Source: an uncultured Algibacter sp. (GTDB taxonomy: Bacteria > Bacteroidota > Bacteroidia > Flavobacteriales > Flavobacteriaceae). Taken from it: a stretch of DNA of 64,000 nt. The notes beneath the pieces are model-generated. The model made no database searches. It saw only the letters and a program-made list of their open reading frames with translations, and was not told where the DNA came from. Both the position numbers and the translations under genes were made by a program. Numbering within the stretch: position 1 is the first letter of the stretch; the number at the start of each line of letters is the position of its first letter. Positions 32,905 to 42,253 of the stretch are shown here, piece by piece. The DNA lies in contig CANMQH010000014.1 of NCBI GenBank assembly GCA_947499935.1, positions 1-64,000 of the forward strand. The letters run 5' to 3'.

Positions 32905-34698
32905 ATGAAAACCCCAAACTACTTATCAAAATTAGCATGCATGTTATGCTTAGTTTGTTTTTCAAGTTTGAAAAACTTTGCGCAATCACCGAACATTATT
33001 CTTATCCTAACAGACGATATGGGCTATGCCGATGTTGGCTTTAATAATGGAGCCTCAGATATTGCCACTCCTAATCTTGACAATTTGGCAAATAACGGAG
33101 CTATTTTTAGTTCTGCTTATGTAGTGCATCCATTTTGTGGACCTAGCCGAGCAGGTTTAATGACTGGTAGATACCCGCATGAGTTTGGTGCACAATTTAA
33201 CTTAAGCGACTCAGATATTACAAATGGTGTTGATACAAACGAAACCTTTTTTAGCACAGTACTACAAAACGCAAATTATAACACAGGTATTATTGGAAAA
33301 TGGCATCTAGGGCAACCAGATGGCTACAGACCTAACCAAAGAGGTTTTGACTATTTTTATGGCATGCTTACTGGAGGACATAATTACTATACTAAAACGT
33401 CAGCTAATGGAGGCATTAATGGAGCGTATAATAGGGATTTGAGAAGAAATGAAGGATTGGCTAATGAGTCTACTGGTGAATACATTACGGATTTGTTTAC
33501 TGATGAAGGCGTTACATTTATTAATAATGCAGAATCCAATGACAGTGATCCATTTTTTCTTTTCATGTCATACAATGCTCCACACACACCGCTTCAAGCA
33601 TTAGATTCTGATAAAATCGCTTTAACTAGTGCTCCATTCAACTATACATACACTGATAATAACCGCCATAATTATGCCGCTATGGTTTATTCTGTAGACA
33701 GAGGTGTTAAAAAACTTGTAGATGCGTTAGTTGCTAATGGAGAATTTGACAATACATTGATTGTGTTTTTAAGTGATAACGGAGGTAGAACTGACCGAGG
33801 CGCTTTAAACACGCCCCTTAGAGGAGTTAAAGGCGATACTTTTGAAGGTGGTTTTAGAGTTCCTATGTTTATGCATTGGCCAAATCAAATTCCTGCTGGG
33901 GTTACATATCCATATAATGTATCTGCACTCGATTTATACCCAACATTTGCAAGTTTAGCAGGTGCTACTATCCCATCTAGTAAAGAAGTTGATGGTAAGA
34001 ACATTATTAATAACGTTATTAATAATACCGATGCAAGGACTGACGAGTCTATTTATTCTATAAGACATAGACGTATTAATAACGTAGGTATTAGACGTGG
34101 TAATTTAAAAGCATTTACAACAGGTAATGGCACCTGGTTTCTTTATGACCTTAATACCAACATAAGCGAAAGCAATGCTCAAAATTTAGCTAATAATCCT
34201 GCATACCAAGATATTTTAAACGAAATGATTAACGATGCATACCAATGGTCGTTAACCCATATAGAGCCCATTTTCTTTGATTCTTATGGGTTTCCTCCAG
34301 CTGTCAGAAATTCTGCTGAAGCTACATGGTTTAATAATAACAGTAGCAATAACCCCAGCAATACAGTGTCTTGGCAAGAAAGAACTTTTGATGGCTTTAC
34401 AACCCTATCTATAGAAGGTATAGAAATTAACCAACAAGTTTCTGGATATATTTACCCAAACCCCGTTTCTGACATATCACTTTCTATTAAATTTAATGAA
34501 ACTATAACCGATGAGATAAACGCTGTAGTATACGATGCATTAGGTCGTACGGTGCAAATGGAAAAAAATCTTTTAAAAACATCTGCGAATATTACGGCAT
34601 TAAAATTAAGCTCGAATATTACTAATGGTAATTATTTTGTTAAAATTACTGCGGGTAATAAATCTTTTAGTAAAGCTATTATTATTGATAGAAATTAA
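32905..34698 (+). CDS. secreted S1-family sulfatase with T9SS sorting domain
   Basis: This is a 597-residue arylsulfatase-type enzyme that cleaves sulfate esters, likely from marine polysaccharide. A signal peptide (about 1-26) is followed by IILILTDDMGYAD (metal Asp pair), then the formylglycine motif HPFCGPSRAGLMTGR, with Cys78 oxidised by an anaerobic-type or FGE maturase, neither present here. The C-terminal about 75 residues (YIYPNPVSD ... NYFVKITAG) are a T9SS type A sorting domain, so the enzyme is secreted. It is not within a visible polysaccharide locus. A strong terminator follows. Confidence 0.92.
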   Translation: MKTPNYLSKLACMLCLVCFSSLKNFAQSPNIILILTDDMGYADVGFNNGASDIATPNLDNLANNGAIFSSAYVVHPFCGPSRAGLMTGRYPHEFGAQFNLSDSDITNGVDTNETFFSTVLQNANYNTGIIGKWHLGQPDGYRPNQRGFDYFYGMLTGGHNYYTKTSANGGINGAYNRDLRRNEGLANESTGEYITDLFTDEGVTFINNAESNDSDPFFLFMSYNAPHTPLQALDSDKIALTSAPFNYTYTDNNRHNYAAMVYSVDRGVKKLVDALVANGEFDNTLIVFLSDNGGRTDRGALNTPLRGVKGDTFEGGFRVPMFMHWPNQIPAGVTYPYNVSALDLYPTFASLAGATIPSSKEVDGKNIINNVINNTDARTDESIYSIRHRRINNVGIRRGNLKAFTTGNGTWFLYDLNTNISESNAQNLANNPAYQDILNEMINDAYQWSLTHIEPIFFDSYGFPPAVRNSAEATWFNNNSSNNPSNTVSWQERTFDGFTTLSIEGIEINQQVSGYIYPNPVSDISLSIKFNETITDEINAVVYDALGRTVQMEKNLLKTSANITALKLSSNITNGNYFVKITAGNKSFSKAIIIDRN

Positions 34699-34743
34699 AT
34701 CATTCTATTATAAGTTAAGAGTATTATCAAAGTTAAAAACACT

Positions 34744-34786
34744 AAGGGTATCATTTTGTTATTAAAAAACAAAATGATACCCTTTT
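34744..34786. terminator. strong terminator after the sulfatase
   Basis: A 17-bp perfect stem (34744-34760 and 34768-34784) with a 7-nt loop, followed by T residues. A 93-codon minus-strand frame over it is spurious. The rest of 34699-35057 holds only the rpsO promoter. Confidence 0.8.
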
Positions 34787-34995
34787 CTAATATTAACAAA
34801 TACAAAATCGTCCCCTTTAACACATCTAAATTAATGTCACGCAGGCTTATAAAACAAATGATTAAACATTTATTATTGTAGAGCTTATAATTAACAATGA
34901 AGAATAGATGAGCTCCTGTCTTACAGTCAAATAACATTATTATATACACAGAAAAAGAATTTAACATTCTTAACAAATAACATGATATTATTCAT

Positions 34996-35003
34996 TATAT
35001 TTG
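34996..35003 (+). promoter_or_regulatory. -7 box of the rpsO promoter
   Basis: TATATTTG, a perfect TAnnTTTG match, 54 nt before the rpsO ATG. Confidence 0.6.
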
Positions 35004-35057
35004 CCGCTCGAAAGAAAAACTTTCGTGTACATAACAATCATTTACAATAATATTAGC

Positions 35058-35327
35058 ATGTATTTATCAAAAGAAGCCAAACAAGACATGTTTGCAAAAC
35101 ACGGGAAAGATAAAAACGATACAGGTTCTGCAGAAGGACAAATCGCTTTATTTACCCAAAGAATTGAACACTTAACAGAGCACTTAAAACAAAATCGTAA
35201 AGATTATAATACAGAGCGTTCTTTGGTTATGTTAGTAGGTAAAAGAAGAAGCTTATTAGATTACTTAACTAAGAAAGATGTCTTAAGATATCGTGCCATA
35301 GTTAAAGAATTAGGTTTAAGAAAATAA
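35058..35327 (+). CDS. rpsO: 30S ribosomal protein S15
   Basis: This is an 89-residue primary 16S-rRNA-binding protein of the small subunit. It carries the family core TGSAEGQIALFTQRIEHLTEH and the RRSLLDYL segment and has the expected length. I used ATG 35058 and not the upstream frame from 35001. As in most bacteria, pnp follows, but here a terminator and a 300-bp spacer separate the two, so they are probably not one operon. Confidence 0.97.
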   Translation: MYLSKEAKQDMFAKHGKDKNDTGSAEGQIALFTQRIEHLTEHLKQNRKDYNTERSLVMLVGKRRSLLDYLTKKDVLRYRAIVKELGLRK

Positions 35328-35344
35328 TCTAAAAAAAATAAAAG

Positions 35345-35368
35345 ACCACGCCATTAGCGTGGTTTTTT
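35345..35368 (+). terminator. rpsO terminator
   Basis: ACCACGC (35345-35351) and GCGTGGT (35357-35363) with a 5-nt loop, followed by a run of six T. Confidence 0.85.
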
Positions 35369-35373
35369 GTTTT

Positions 35374-35504
35374 GCGTTAGGGATTGCAGTGAAACATTTA
35401 TGTTCATGAATTCATTAATATAAGATAAAGAATCATGAATAAAAGCCCACAGTGAGGCACGAGCGAGGACTTGTAACGTAAACCCGACCCTTGTGGTAAC
35501 GCCC
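35374..35504 (+). ncRNA. structured non-coding element between rpsO and pnp
   Basis: This about 131-bp stretch is more GC-rich than its surroundings and non-coding. The ends GCGTTA (35374-35379) and TAACGC (35497-35502) can pair; inside lie GGGATTGCAGTG (35380-35391) and CCCGACCC (35483-35490). This arrangement (GGGATTG...GTAACG...CCCGACCC...AACGCCC) looks like a recurrent intergenic element I recall from Flavobacteriaceae, but I cannot check that here. It could be a small RNA, a structured leader or a dispersed repeat. Positions 35505-35660 hold only a CA-rich leader before pnp. Confidence 0.4.
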
Positions 35505-35660
35505 AAATAATACAACTCGAGCGTAGGAGTTTAAACCACGCAATAGAAGAAGCTAGTTATAGTTTTTCATTGGTCACACACACAACAACTACACACAACA
35601 CAACGACCATTGTTTAACATGATTTGAGCGTAATTATGCTTGAATTACAAGAAAAAATTT

Positions 35661-37907
35661 ATGATTCCAAAAGTTTTTAAAGAGGTCATTGACCTAGGTG
35701 ACGGTAGAGAAATTTCTATTGAAACTGGAAAATTAGCAAAGCAGGCGCATGGTTCTGTCGTTGTTCAATCTGGAAAATGTATGTTATTATGTACAGTTGT
35801 TTCCAATTACAAACAAGCCGATGTAGACTTTTTACCATTAACAGTAGATTATAGAGAAAAATTTGCTGCTGCTGGACGTTACCCTGGTGGTTTCTTTAAA
35901 AGAGAAGCGAGACCTAGTGATGGAGAAGTTTTAACAATGCGTTTAGTAGACCGTGTTTTACGTCCGTTATTCCCAAAAGATTATCATGCAGAAACGCAAG
36001 TGATGATTCAATTAATGTCTCATGACGAGAATGTTATGCCTGAGGCTATGGCTGGTTTAGCAGCATCTGCGGCTATTCAGTTATCAGATTTCCCGTTTGA
36101 ATGCGCAATTTCTGAAGCTAGAGTTGCACGTGTTAATGGTGAGTTTGTAATAAACCCAACACGAGCACAATTAGCAGAATCTGATTTAGAAATGATGATT
36201 GGAGCTTCTGCTGATTCTGTTATGATGGTTGAAGGTGAGATGGATGAAATTTCTGAAGAAGAAATGGCTGAAGCTATTAAATTTGCTCACGAAGCTATTA
36301 AAGTTCAAATTGCTGCACAATTACGTTTAGCAGAGGCTTTTGGCAAAAAAGAGGTACGCGAGTATGAAACGGCTGAAGTAAATGAAGATTTACAAAAAAG
36401 AATATACGATTTAGCTTACGATAAATGTTATGCTATTGCTAAGAAGGGAACTTCTAAAGCAGAGCGCTCTAACGCTTTTGCGGAAGTGAAAGAAGAGGTT
36501 AAAGCTTCGTTTACTGAAGAAGAGATAGAAGAATTTGGACATCTTGTTGGCGGATATTACAGTAAAGCTGAAAAAGCAGCGGTTCGTGAATTAACATTAA
36601 GTGAAGGCTTACGTTTAGACGGTAGAAAAACTGATGAGATTAGACCAATATGGTGTGAGGTAGATTATTTACCTTCTACACATGGTTCTTCAATTTTTTC
36701 TCGTGGAGAAACTCAAGCTTTAGCAACGGTAACTTTAGGAACCTCTAGAGATGCAAACAAAATAGATATGCCTTCTTATGAAGGTGAAGAGAATTTTTAT
36801 TTACATTATAATTTCCCTCCTTTTTGTACAGGTGAAGCTAGACCATTAAGAGGAACTTCTAGAAGAGAAGTTGGACATGGTAACTTAGCGCAACGTGGTT
36901 TAAAAGGTATGATTCCTGATGATTGTCCTTACACTGTACGTGTGGTATCTGAGGTATTAGAATCTAACGGTTCGTCTTCTATGGCAACCGTTTGTGCTGG
37001 TACAATGGCGTTAATGGATGCTGGTGTTAAATTAAAACGCCCAGTTTCTGGTATTGCTATGGGATTAATATCTGATGGTGATCGTTATGCTGTATTATCT
37101 GATATTTTAGGTGATGAAGATCACTTAGGGGATATGGATTTTAAAGTAACAGGTACTGCTGAAGGTATTACAGCTTGCCAAATGGATATAAAAATTAAAG
37201 GCTTAAGCTACGAGATTTTGGTAAATGCACTAAAACAAGCACGCGAAGGTCGTTTACATATTTTAGGTAAAATTACAGATACTATTGCTACGCCTGCTGA
37301 AAGCGTTAAAGACCATGCACCTACTATGGTGACACGTAGAGTTCCTAACGAATTTATTGGTGCTTTAATTGGGCCTGGAGGAAAAGTAATTCAAGAGATG
37401 CAAAAAGAAACTGAGACGACTATCGTTATAAACGAAGATCCAGTAACTGAAGAAGGTATTGTTGAAATTTTAGGTGTTGGTAGCGCAGGAATTGATGCTG
37501 TTATGGCAAAAATAGACTCGTTATTATTTAAGCCTACTGTTGGAAACGTATACGAAGTAAAAGTAATCAAAATGTTAGATTTTGGGGCTGTTGTTGAGTA
37601 TATGGATGCTCCAGGAAACGAAGTTTTATTACACGTAAGTGAATTAGCTTGGGAACGTACTGAAAATGTAAGTGACGTTGTTAATATGGGTGATGTTTTT
37701 GATGTGAAGTATTTTGGACAAGACCCAAGAACTCGTAAAGAAAAAGTATCTCGTAAAGCGATTTTACCAAAACCAGAAGGTTATGTAGCAAGACCACCAA
37801 GAGACGATAAACGTAGTGGTGGCCGTGATAACAGAGGTAGAGATAATCGTGGACGTGATAACCGCAGAGACGATAGAAAACCTAGAGAAGATAATAAAGA
37901 AGATTAA
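35661..37907 (+). CDS. pnp: polyribonucleotide nucleotidyltransferase (PNPase)
   Basis: This is the 3'-5' phosphorolytic exoribonuclease of RNA turnover. The 748-residue chain has two RNase PH domains joined by an alpha domain (phosphate-binding area around [15 protein letters not shown] and [17 protein letters not shown]). A KH domain ([16 protein letters not shown]) and an S1 domain follow, then a basic RG-rich tail ([15 protein letters not shown]). I used ATG 35661 (MIPKVFKEV) over the upstream TTG at 35640. It is terminated by a clear hairpin. Confidence 0.97.
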   Translation: MIPKVFKEVIDLGDGREISIETGKLAKQAHGSVVVQSGKCMLLCTVVSNYKQADVDFLPLTVDYREKFAAAGRYPGGFFKREARPSDGEVLTMRLVDRVLRPLFPKDYHAETQVMIQLMSHDENVMPEAMAGLAASAAIQLSDFPFECAISEARVARVNGEFVINPTRAQLAESDLEMMIGASADSVMMVEGEMDEISEEEMAEAIKFAHEAIKVQIAAQLRLAEAFGKKEVREYETAEVNEDLQKRIYDLAYDKCYAIAKKGTSKAERSNAFAEVKEEVKASFTEEEIEEFGHLVGGYYSKAEKAAVRELTLSEGLRLDGRKTDEIRPIWCEVDYLPSTHGSSIFSRGETQALATVTLGTSRDANKIDMPSYEGEENFYLHYNFPPFCTGEARPLRGTSRREVGHGNLAQRGLKGMIPDDCPYTVRVVSEVLESNGSSSMATVCAGTMALMDAGVKLKRPVSGIAMGLISDGDRYAVLSDILGDEDHLGDMDFKVTGTAEGITACQMDIKIKGLSYEILVNALKQAREGRLHILGKITDTIATPAESVKDHAPTMVTRRVPNEFIGALIGPGGKVIQEMQKETETTIVINEDPVTEEGIVEILGVGSAGIDAVMAKIDSLLFKPTVGNVYEVKVIKMLDFGAVVEYMDAPGNEVLLHVSELAWERTENVSDVVNMGDVFDVKYFGQDPRTRKEKVSRKAILPKPEGYVARPPRDDKRSGGRDNRGRDNRGRDNRRDDRKPREDNKED

Positions 37908-37927
37908 TTTCTCTCTCTAAAAATACT

Positions 37928-37962
37928 AAACCCATCTCGTTTTTAAACTTGATGGGTTTTTT
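37928..37962 (+). terminator. pnp terminator
   Basis: AAACCCATC (37928-37936) and GATGGGTTT (37951-37959), followed by T residues. Confidence 0.8.
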
Positions 37963-38020
37963 GTTTTATATTACATAAATTTTAAAATACTTAAAATAGC
38001 TAAGCTGTTTTTTTTAAACT

Positions 38021-39880
38021 ATGCCTGATTTAACTATGCGTAAAATTACATTTTACATTACATTTATATTTGCGATAGCTTTTAATACAACACTTACTTA
38101 TGGACAATCCACAATACATAAACCGGGTGAAATAGAGACACTTATTGTTAAGTCCAAAGTCTTATTACAAAAAGATGTTGATAGTGCTCTAGTATACATT
38201 GAAAAGGCTACAAAGTTATCTAAATTAATAGTTAATGATACTTTGTTAGCTAAATCTCATTTACAAAAAAGCAGTATCTTAATTTTTAAAAAAGAGTTTT
38301 CTGAAGCAGATTCTTTATTACAATATAATTTAACAAAAATATTACCAAAGCACATAAAAGGACAAACATTACACAATCTAGGTACAATTCAATATTACAA
38401 GCAAGATTATAAAAAAGCGCTAAATCTTTACTTAAAAGCGGCTAAAGTTCTAGAGCAAACAAAGTCCCCACAACAACTTGTTAATACATACAGTAATATT
38501 GCGTCTATTAATGCGTCCCTTAAAAACTTTAAAAATGCTCAAACATATTTAGAACGAGCTTTAGCCTTAAATGATTATACTGAGATTGTGAGGCTTCAAA
38601 TTTTAGTCAACTTATGTAGTGTATACTACAACCAGAAACTATTTAAGAAATACACCAATACTATTTTTGAAGCAGAAAAACTTGCAAAAAAATATAACTC
38701 CATAGCTATTCTATCTACTATTTACAACAATTTATCTATGTATTACGCAGAAGAAGGTGCTAACTATGAACGTGCTGTGACTTATGGAAAAAAAGCTATT
38801 TCGTTAAAAAAGAAAATCAATAAAACCAATACCCTAAATGTAACTTATAATAATGTTGGGCATTCTTATCTTAAAAAAAGAGAATACTCCAAAGCTATAA
38901 AGTATTTAGATAGTGCTGTACCGTTATCTCATGGTCTATTAAAATCTTATGTTTATAATAACCTTAAAGCGTCTTACTTAGGCCTAAAACAATATAAAAC
39001 GGCATTACATTATGCCACTTTAAAAGACCACATTAAAGATTCTATTACTAATGAGCAGCAAAGAGAAAAAGTTACAGAAATAACCGAGAAATATGAGTCC
39101 GAGAAAAAGCAACAACAAATAAACATATTAGATACCGAAAATAAATTACAAACCCTGACTATAAAACAACAGCATTATTTACTTATAGCCTTAGCTATTT
39201 TTGGATTCCTCATTGGTGTTTTAGGTTATTTTGGATTTAAAAATTATAAAACGCAGCAACAACTAGACAAAGTACTCTTGCAGCAAAAATTAAGAAAAAC
39301 ACAATTAAACCCTCATTTTCTATTTAATGCATTACAGAGTATTCAAAATTTTATTCATCAAAATGACAAGAAAAAATCGAATACTTATTTAGCTAGTTAT
39401 TCTAAATTAATTCGATTAATTTTAGAAAAATCTGATGATAATTTTACAAGTGTTGAAGACGATAAAATAGCCATAGCATCTTACCTTAATTTGCAACAAC
39501 TTAACTATAACAACAAATTCTCATACACCGTAGATGTTGATAATGCTGTAGATGAAGATTTTGATATGCTACCTACACTAATTACGCAGCCTTTTGTAGA
39601 AAATGCTATTTTACATGGTTTAAAAGAAAATAATGAAGGCCATATTCATGTTAACTATTATAAAGAAAACAATGCTTTACACGTCTCTATAACCGATAAT
39701 GGCAAAGGATTTGAAATTAAAGACGATGACTCTAAACGTTTGCACAAATCTATGAGCATGAACATTATTAAAGAGCAATTAAAAAACCTAAATAAATCAT
39801 CTAAAAGCTTTAATGGCTCTATAAACATTAATACTCTACCCGAGGGCACTAAAGTTGTTTTAAGCTTTGTTTCAACTTAA
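38021..39880 (+). CDS. TPR-containing LytS-type sensor histidine kinase
   Basis: This is a 619-residue membrane sensor. A signal peptide is followed by a periplasmic TPR array (about 60-345) and one membrane helix (about 385-405). A His_kinase (LytS/YehU class) domain follows, with the phosphoacceptor in QLNPHFLFNALQS (His432), and then a HATPase domain (QPFVENAILHGLKEN, DNGKGF). It phosphorylates the LytTR regulator encoded 26 bp downstream. The ATG at 38036 (MRKITFY) may be the true start, as it gives a cleaner signal peptide. The TPR domain presumably binds an envelope protein signal. Confidence 0.9.
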   Translation: MPDLTMRKITFYITFIFAIAFNTTLTYGQSTIHKPGEIETLIVKSKVLLQKDVDSALVYIEKATKLSKLIVNDTLLAKSHLQKSSILIFKKEFSEADSLLQYNLTKILPKHIKGQTLHNLGTIQYYKQDYKKALNLYLKAAKVLEQTKSPQQLVNTYSNIASINASLKNFKNAQTYLERALALNDYTEIVRLQILVNLCSVYYNQKLFKKYTNTIFEAEKLAKKYNSIAILSTIYNNLSMYYAEEGANYERAVTYGKKAISLKKKINKTNTLNVTYNNVGHSYLKKREYSKAIKYLDSAVPLSHGLLKSYVYNNLKASYLGLKQYKTALHYATLKDHIKDSITNEQQREKVTEITEKYESEKKQQQINILDTENKLQTLTIKQQHYLLIALAIFGFLIGVLGYFGFKNYKTQQQLDKVLLQQKLRKTQLNPHFLFNALQSIQNFIHQNDKKKSNTYLASYSKLIRLILEKSDDNFTSVEDDKIAIASYLNLQQLNYNNKFSYTVDVDNAVDEDFDMLPTLITQPFVENAILHGLKENNEGHIHVNYYKENNALHVSITDNGKGFEIKDDDSKRLHKSMSMNIIKEQLKNLNKSSKSFNGSININTLPEGTKVVLSFVST

Positions 39881-39906
39881 ACAAAAAGACGTTATATTTA
39901 TTGACT

Positions 39907-40656
39907 ATGAATACTATATCTTGTTTTATTGTAGAAGATGACCCACAGGCTTACGCTTATGCCGCATCCATTATAAAAGCTTATGGGGCTATCAATATTA
40001 TTGGTTATTCAGACACTATAAAAGAAGCAGCAATCCAAATAAAAAAGTTGAAACCCGATTTTATAGTTTTGGATGTCTTTCTTACCGATGGCGATGCTTT
40101 CGAGTTTCTTGCTCTGTTTAAAAACATTGAATTTAGAATTATATTCACCACTTCTTTTGCTAAATATGCCATAGAAGCTTTTAAGTTTAGTGCACTAGAT
40201 TATTTATTAAAGCCTTATCAAGAGGAAGACCTTATATCGGCTCTAGATAAAGTTAAACACGCTATTGATAACACAAACCATCAATCACAAATTAACACAT
40301 TACTCCATAACATAAATAATAAAGACCAATCGCAAAAGCTTATACTCAAAAATGCTGATGCCATACATGTTGTTGATATACAAAATATTCTGTTTGCTAA
40401 ATCAGATAACAACTATACAACATTTGTTATAACCAATAGTAAAGATATTTTAATCTCTAAGCCTTTAAAATCTTTTGAAAACAAACTAAACGGGCATAAT
40501 TTTTTTCGAGTGCATCAAAGTTTTTTAATCAATCTTGCTCAAATTTCTTCATTTGATAAACGTCATGATGAAGTTATTCTTAAACAGCATCATAATATTC
40601 CTGTGGCACAAAGCAGAAAGAAAAATTTGATGGATTACATAGACCAACTGTTTTAG
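39907..40656 (+). CDS. LytTR family response regulator
   Basis: This is a 249-residue response regulator with a receiver domain (acidic pocket Glu10-Asp12, phospho-acceptor Asp56 in VLDVFL, Lys in LDYLLKPYQEEDL) and a C-terminal LytTR DNA-binding domain (about 150-249, with LFAKSDNNYTTFVI and FFRVHQSFLIN). I used ATG 39907 and not the TTG at 39901. It is paired with the upstream TPR-LytS kinase, and the vWA lipoprotein gene 108 bp downstream is a candidate target. Confidence 0.92.
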   Translation: MNTISCFIVEDDPQAYAYAASIIKAYGAINIIGYSDTIKEAAIQIKKLKPDFIVLDVFLTDGDAFEFLALFKNIEFRIIFTTSFAKYAIEAFKFSALDYLLKPYQEEDLISALDKVKHAIDNTNHQSQINTLLHNINNKDQSQKLILKNADAIHVVDIQNILFAKSDNNYTTFVITNSKDILISKPLKSFENKLNGHNFFRVHQSFLINLAQISSFDKRHDEVILKQHHNIPVAQSRKKNLMDYIDQLF

Positions 40657-40763
40657 AATTCTCACCAAACTGTTTAGAATGCTAAATACATCGCTTCAAA
40701 TTCTCATTTACATAAATTCTTGTTACTAATACATCTAAATTAGTATACAAAACCCTTAATTAA

Positions 40764-41465
40764 ATGAAAAAAGCTATAGTAACAATAAGCGTTTTAGCTA
40801 TTACAATATTACTACAATCGTGCTACGCTGTTAAAAGGTCTAACGAATTTTTTGGCATAGAAACGTCTACCCGTAATACACTTTATCTTATTGATATTTC
40901 TGGAAGTATGGAAGGCATAGATGAAGGCTCTATAAAAGACAAAATAGTAAGAGAAGTTGGTAATACCGCAGGAAATAAAGTGAGTAGAGCTATTGGTGGT
41001 AAAATTGGTAATATTCTTGGAAAACAAATCACTAAAGAAGCGACTAAGCTAGGTGCCGTAAAACGAAAACTTATACCTGCCATAAAAGGTCTACCTGATG
41101 GCAAAAAATTTGTTATTTTCACTTTTGAAGACTCCGTAAATAAACAAGCTTCAGAATTTAGAATTGCCAGCAATACCACAAGAACATCGTCTGTTTTTTT
41201 TGTTCAAAACTTAAAAGCTGGTGGTGGCACTAATACATTAAGAGGTCTCGAAGAAGCTTTATCCACTAATAATGTACAAGAAATTATTTTGATGAGCGAT
41301 GGTCTTCCAAACGGTGGTCCAGCCAAAGTAATAGAAGAAATACGCAAAATAAACACCAACAACATCATTATCCATACCATTGCTTTTGGAAAAGATGCAG
41401 ACCATAATTTTATGAGAACTTTGGCCGAAGAAAATAACGGTACATATATTACTTCTAAAATGTAA
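40764..41465 (+). CDS. vWA-domain lipoprotein with glycine-zipper-like insert
   Basis: This is a 233-residue lipoprotein (lipobox LLQSC, Cys about residue 20) with a von Willebrand A domain. The MIDAS DISGSM is near residue 50 and later MIDAS parts (GGGTNTLRGLEEAL, MSDGLPNGG) are intact. Between the first MIDAS strand and the next strand lies an insert of about 45 residues rich in Gly, Ala and Lys (AGNKVSRAIGGKIGNILGKQ), reminiscent of glycine-zipper membrane segments. It follows a LytS/LytR system and precedes a TapB-like secreted protein by 5 bp. Function is unknown. Confidence 0.75.
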   Translation: MKKAIVTISVLAITILLQSCYAVKRSNEFFGIETSTRNTLYLIDISGSMEGIDEGSIKDKIVREVGNTAGNKVSRAIGGKIGNILGKQITKEATKLGAVKRKLIPAIKGLPDGKKFVIFTFEDSVNKQASEFRIASNTTRTSSVFFVQNLKAGGGTNTLRGLEEALSTNNVQEIILMSDGLPNGGPAKVIEEIRKINTNNIIIHTIAFGKDADHNFMRTLAEENNGTYITSKM

Positions 41466-41470
41466 TAGTT

Positions 41471-42163
41471 ATGAAAGCTACAATAACAATAATACTTACG
41501 CTGTGCTTTTACATGAATACCATAGCTCAAAATTGTGATGATGTTCTTTTTATGAAAAAAGATGCTAAACTCACTTATACCGATTATAATAAAAAAGGGA
41601 AGAAACTAGGCGAAACTTTACACGAAACCATCTCCATCACTCAAACAGGCGAAATCTACACCGCATTAATTAAAGCGACACGAATAGATGATAAAAACAA
41701 AGAAACCTTTACAACAAATTTTAAAACAGAGTGTAACGGTGGTTTATTTAAAGTAGATATGATGCGTTTTTTTAACTATGACAAGATATCTGAAAAACAA
41801 CAAAACAATCTAGAACTAGACATAACAGGAGATGTTTTAGAGTTCCCTACTAACAACAACGCTGGAGACCTATTAAATGATGGTCATATTACTTTAAAGC
41901 TAAATAATCAAGGATTTACACTTGTTACCATGTCTTTTGATATAAAAAACAGAAAAATTGTTGGCGAAGAAAACATTACAACACCTGCCGGAACATTTAA
42001 TTGCCAAAAAATAACCTTCGATTTTGAGAGTAAATTTGGTATTCTAAAAATAAAAGGTCGTGGTGTTGAATGGTATTACGATAACGTAGTTGTTGTTAAA
42101 TCTGAATCTTATAACAAAAAAGGAAAACTAACAAACTATCATCAATTAACAAATATTCAATAA
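41471..42163 (+). CDS. secreted TapB/DUF3108-like protein
   Basis: This is a 230-residue protein with a signal peptide (about 1-19, ending IAQ) and a beta-rich body. Features are DAKLTYTDYNKKGKKLG at the start, a central ITTPAGTFNCQKITFDFES, and VEWYYDNVVVVKSESYN near the end. These match the TapB/DUF3108-like family of single-domain periplasmic or surface proteins of Bacteroidota. It starts 5 bp after the vWA lipoprotein gene and is thus co-translated with it. The molecular role is unknown. Confidence 0.7.
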   Translation: MKATITIILTLCFYMNTIAQNCDDVLFMKKDAKLTYTDYNKKGKKLGETLHETISITQTGEIYTALIKATRIDDKNKETFTTNFKTECNGGLFKVDMMRFFNYDKISEKQQNNLELDITGDVLEFPTNNNAGDLLNDGHITLKLNNQGFTLVTMSFDIKNRKIVGEENITTPAGTFNCQKITFDFESKFGILKIKGRGVEWYYDNVVVVKSESYNKKGKLTNYHQLTNIQ

Positions 42164-42177
42164 TATTGATGAAAAAT

Positions 42178-42229
42178 AAAAGGCTTTAGTTTATATGCAG
42201 TTAAAACTGTATGTAAACTAAAGCCTTTT
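42178..42229. terminator. bidirectional terminator
   Basis: A 16-bp perfect stem (42178-42193 and 42214-42229), A-rich on the left and T-rich on the right. It ends both the TapB-like gene and the GH8 gene. Confidence 0.8.
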
Positions 42230-42253
42230 GAGTAATGAAACTATTAAAGTTTT

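Noticed and set aside
34695..34976. 93-codon minus-strand frame
   Set aside because: It covers the sulfatase terminator hairpin and AT-rich spacer; the hydrophobic composition is what AT-rich DNA gives by chance.
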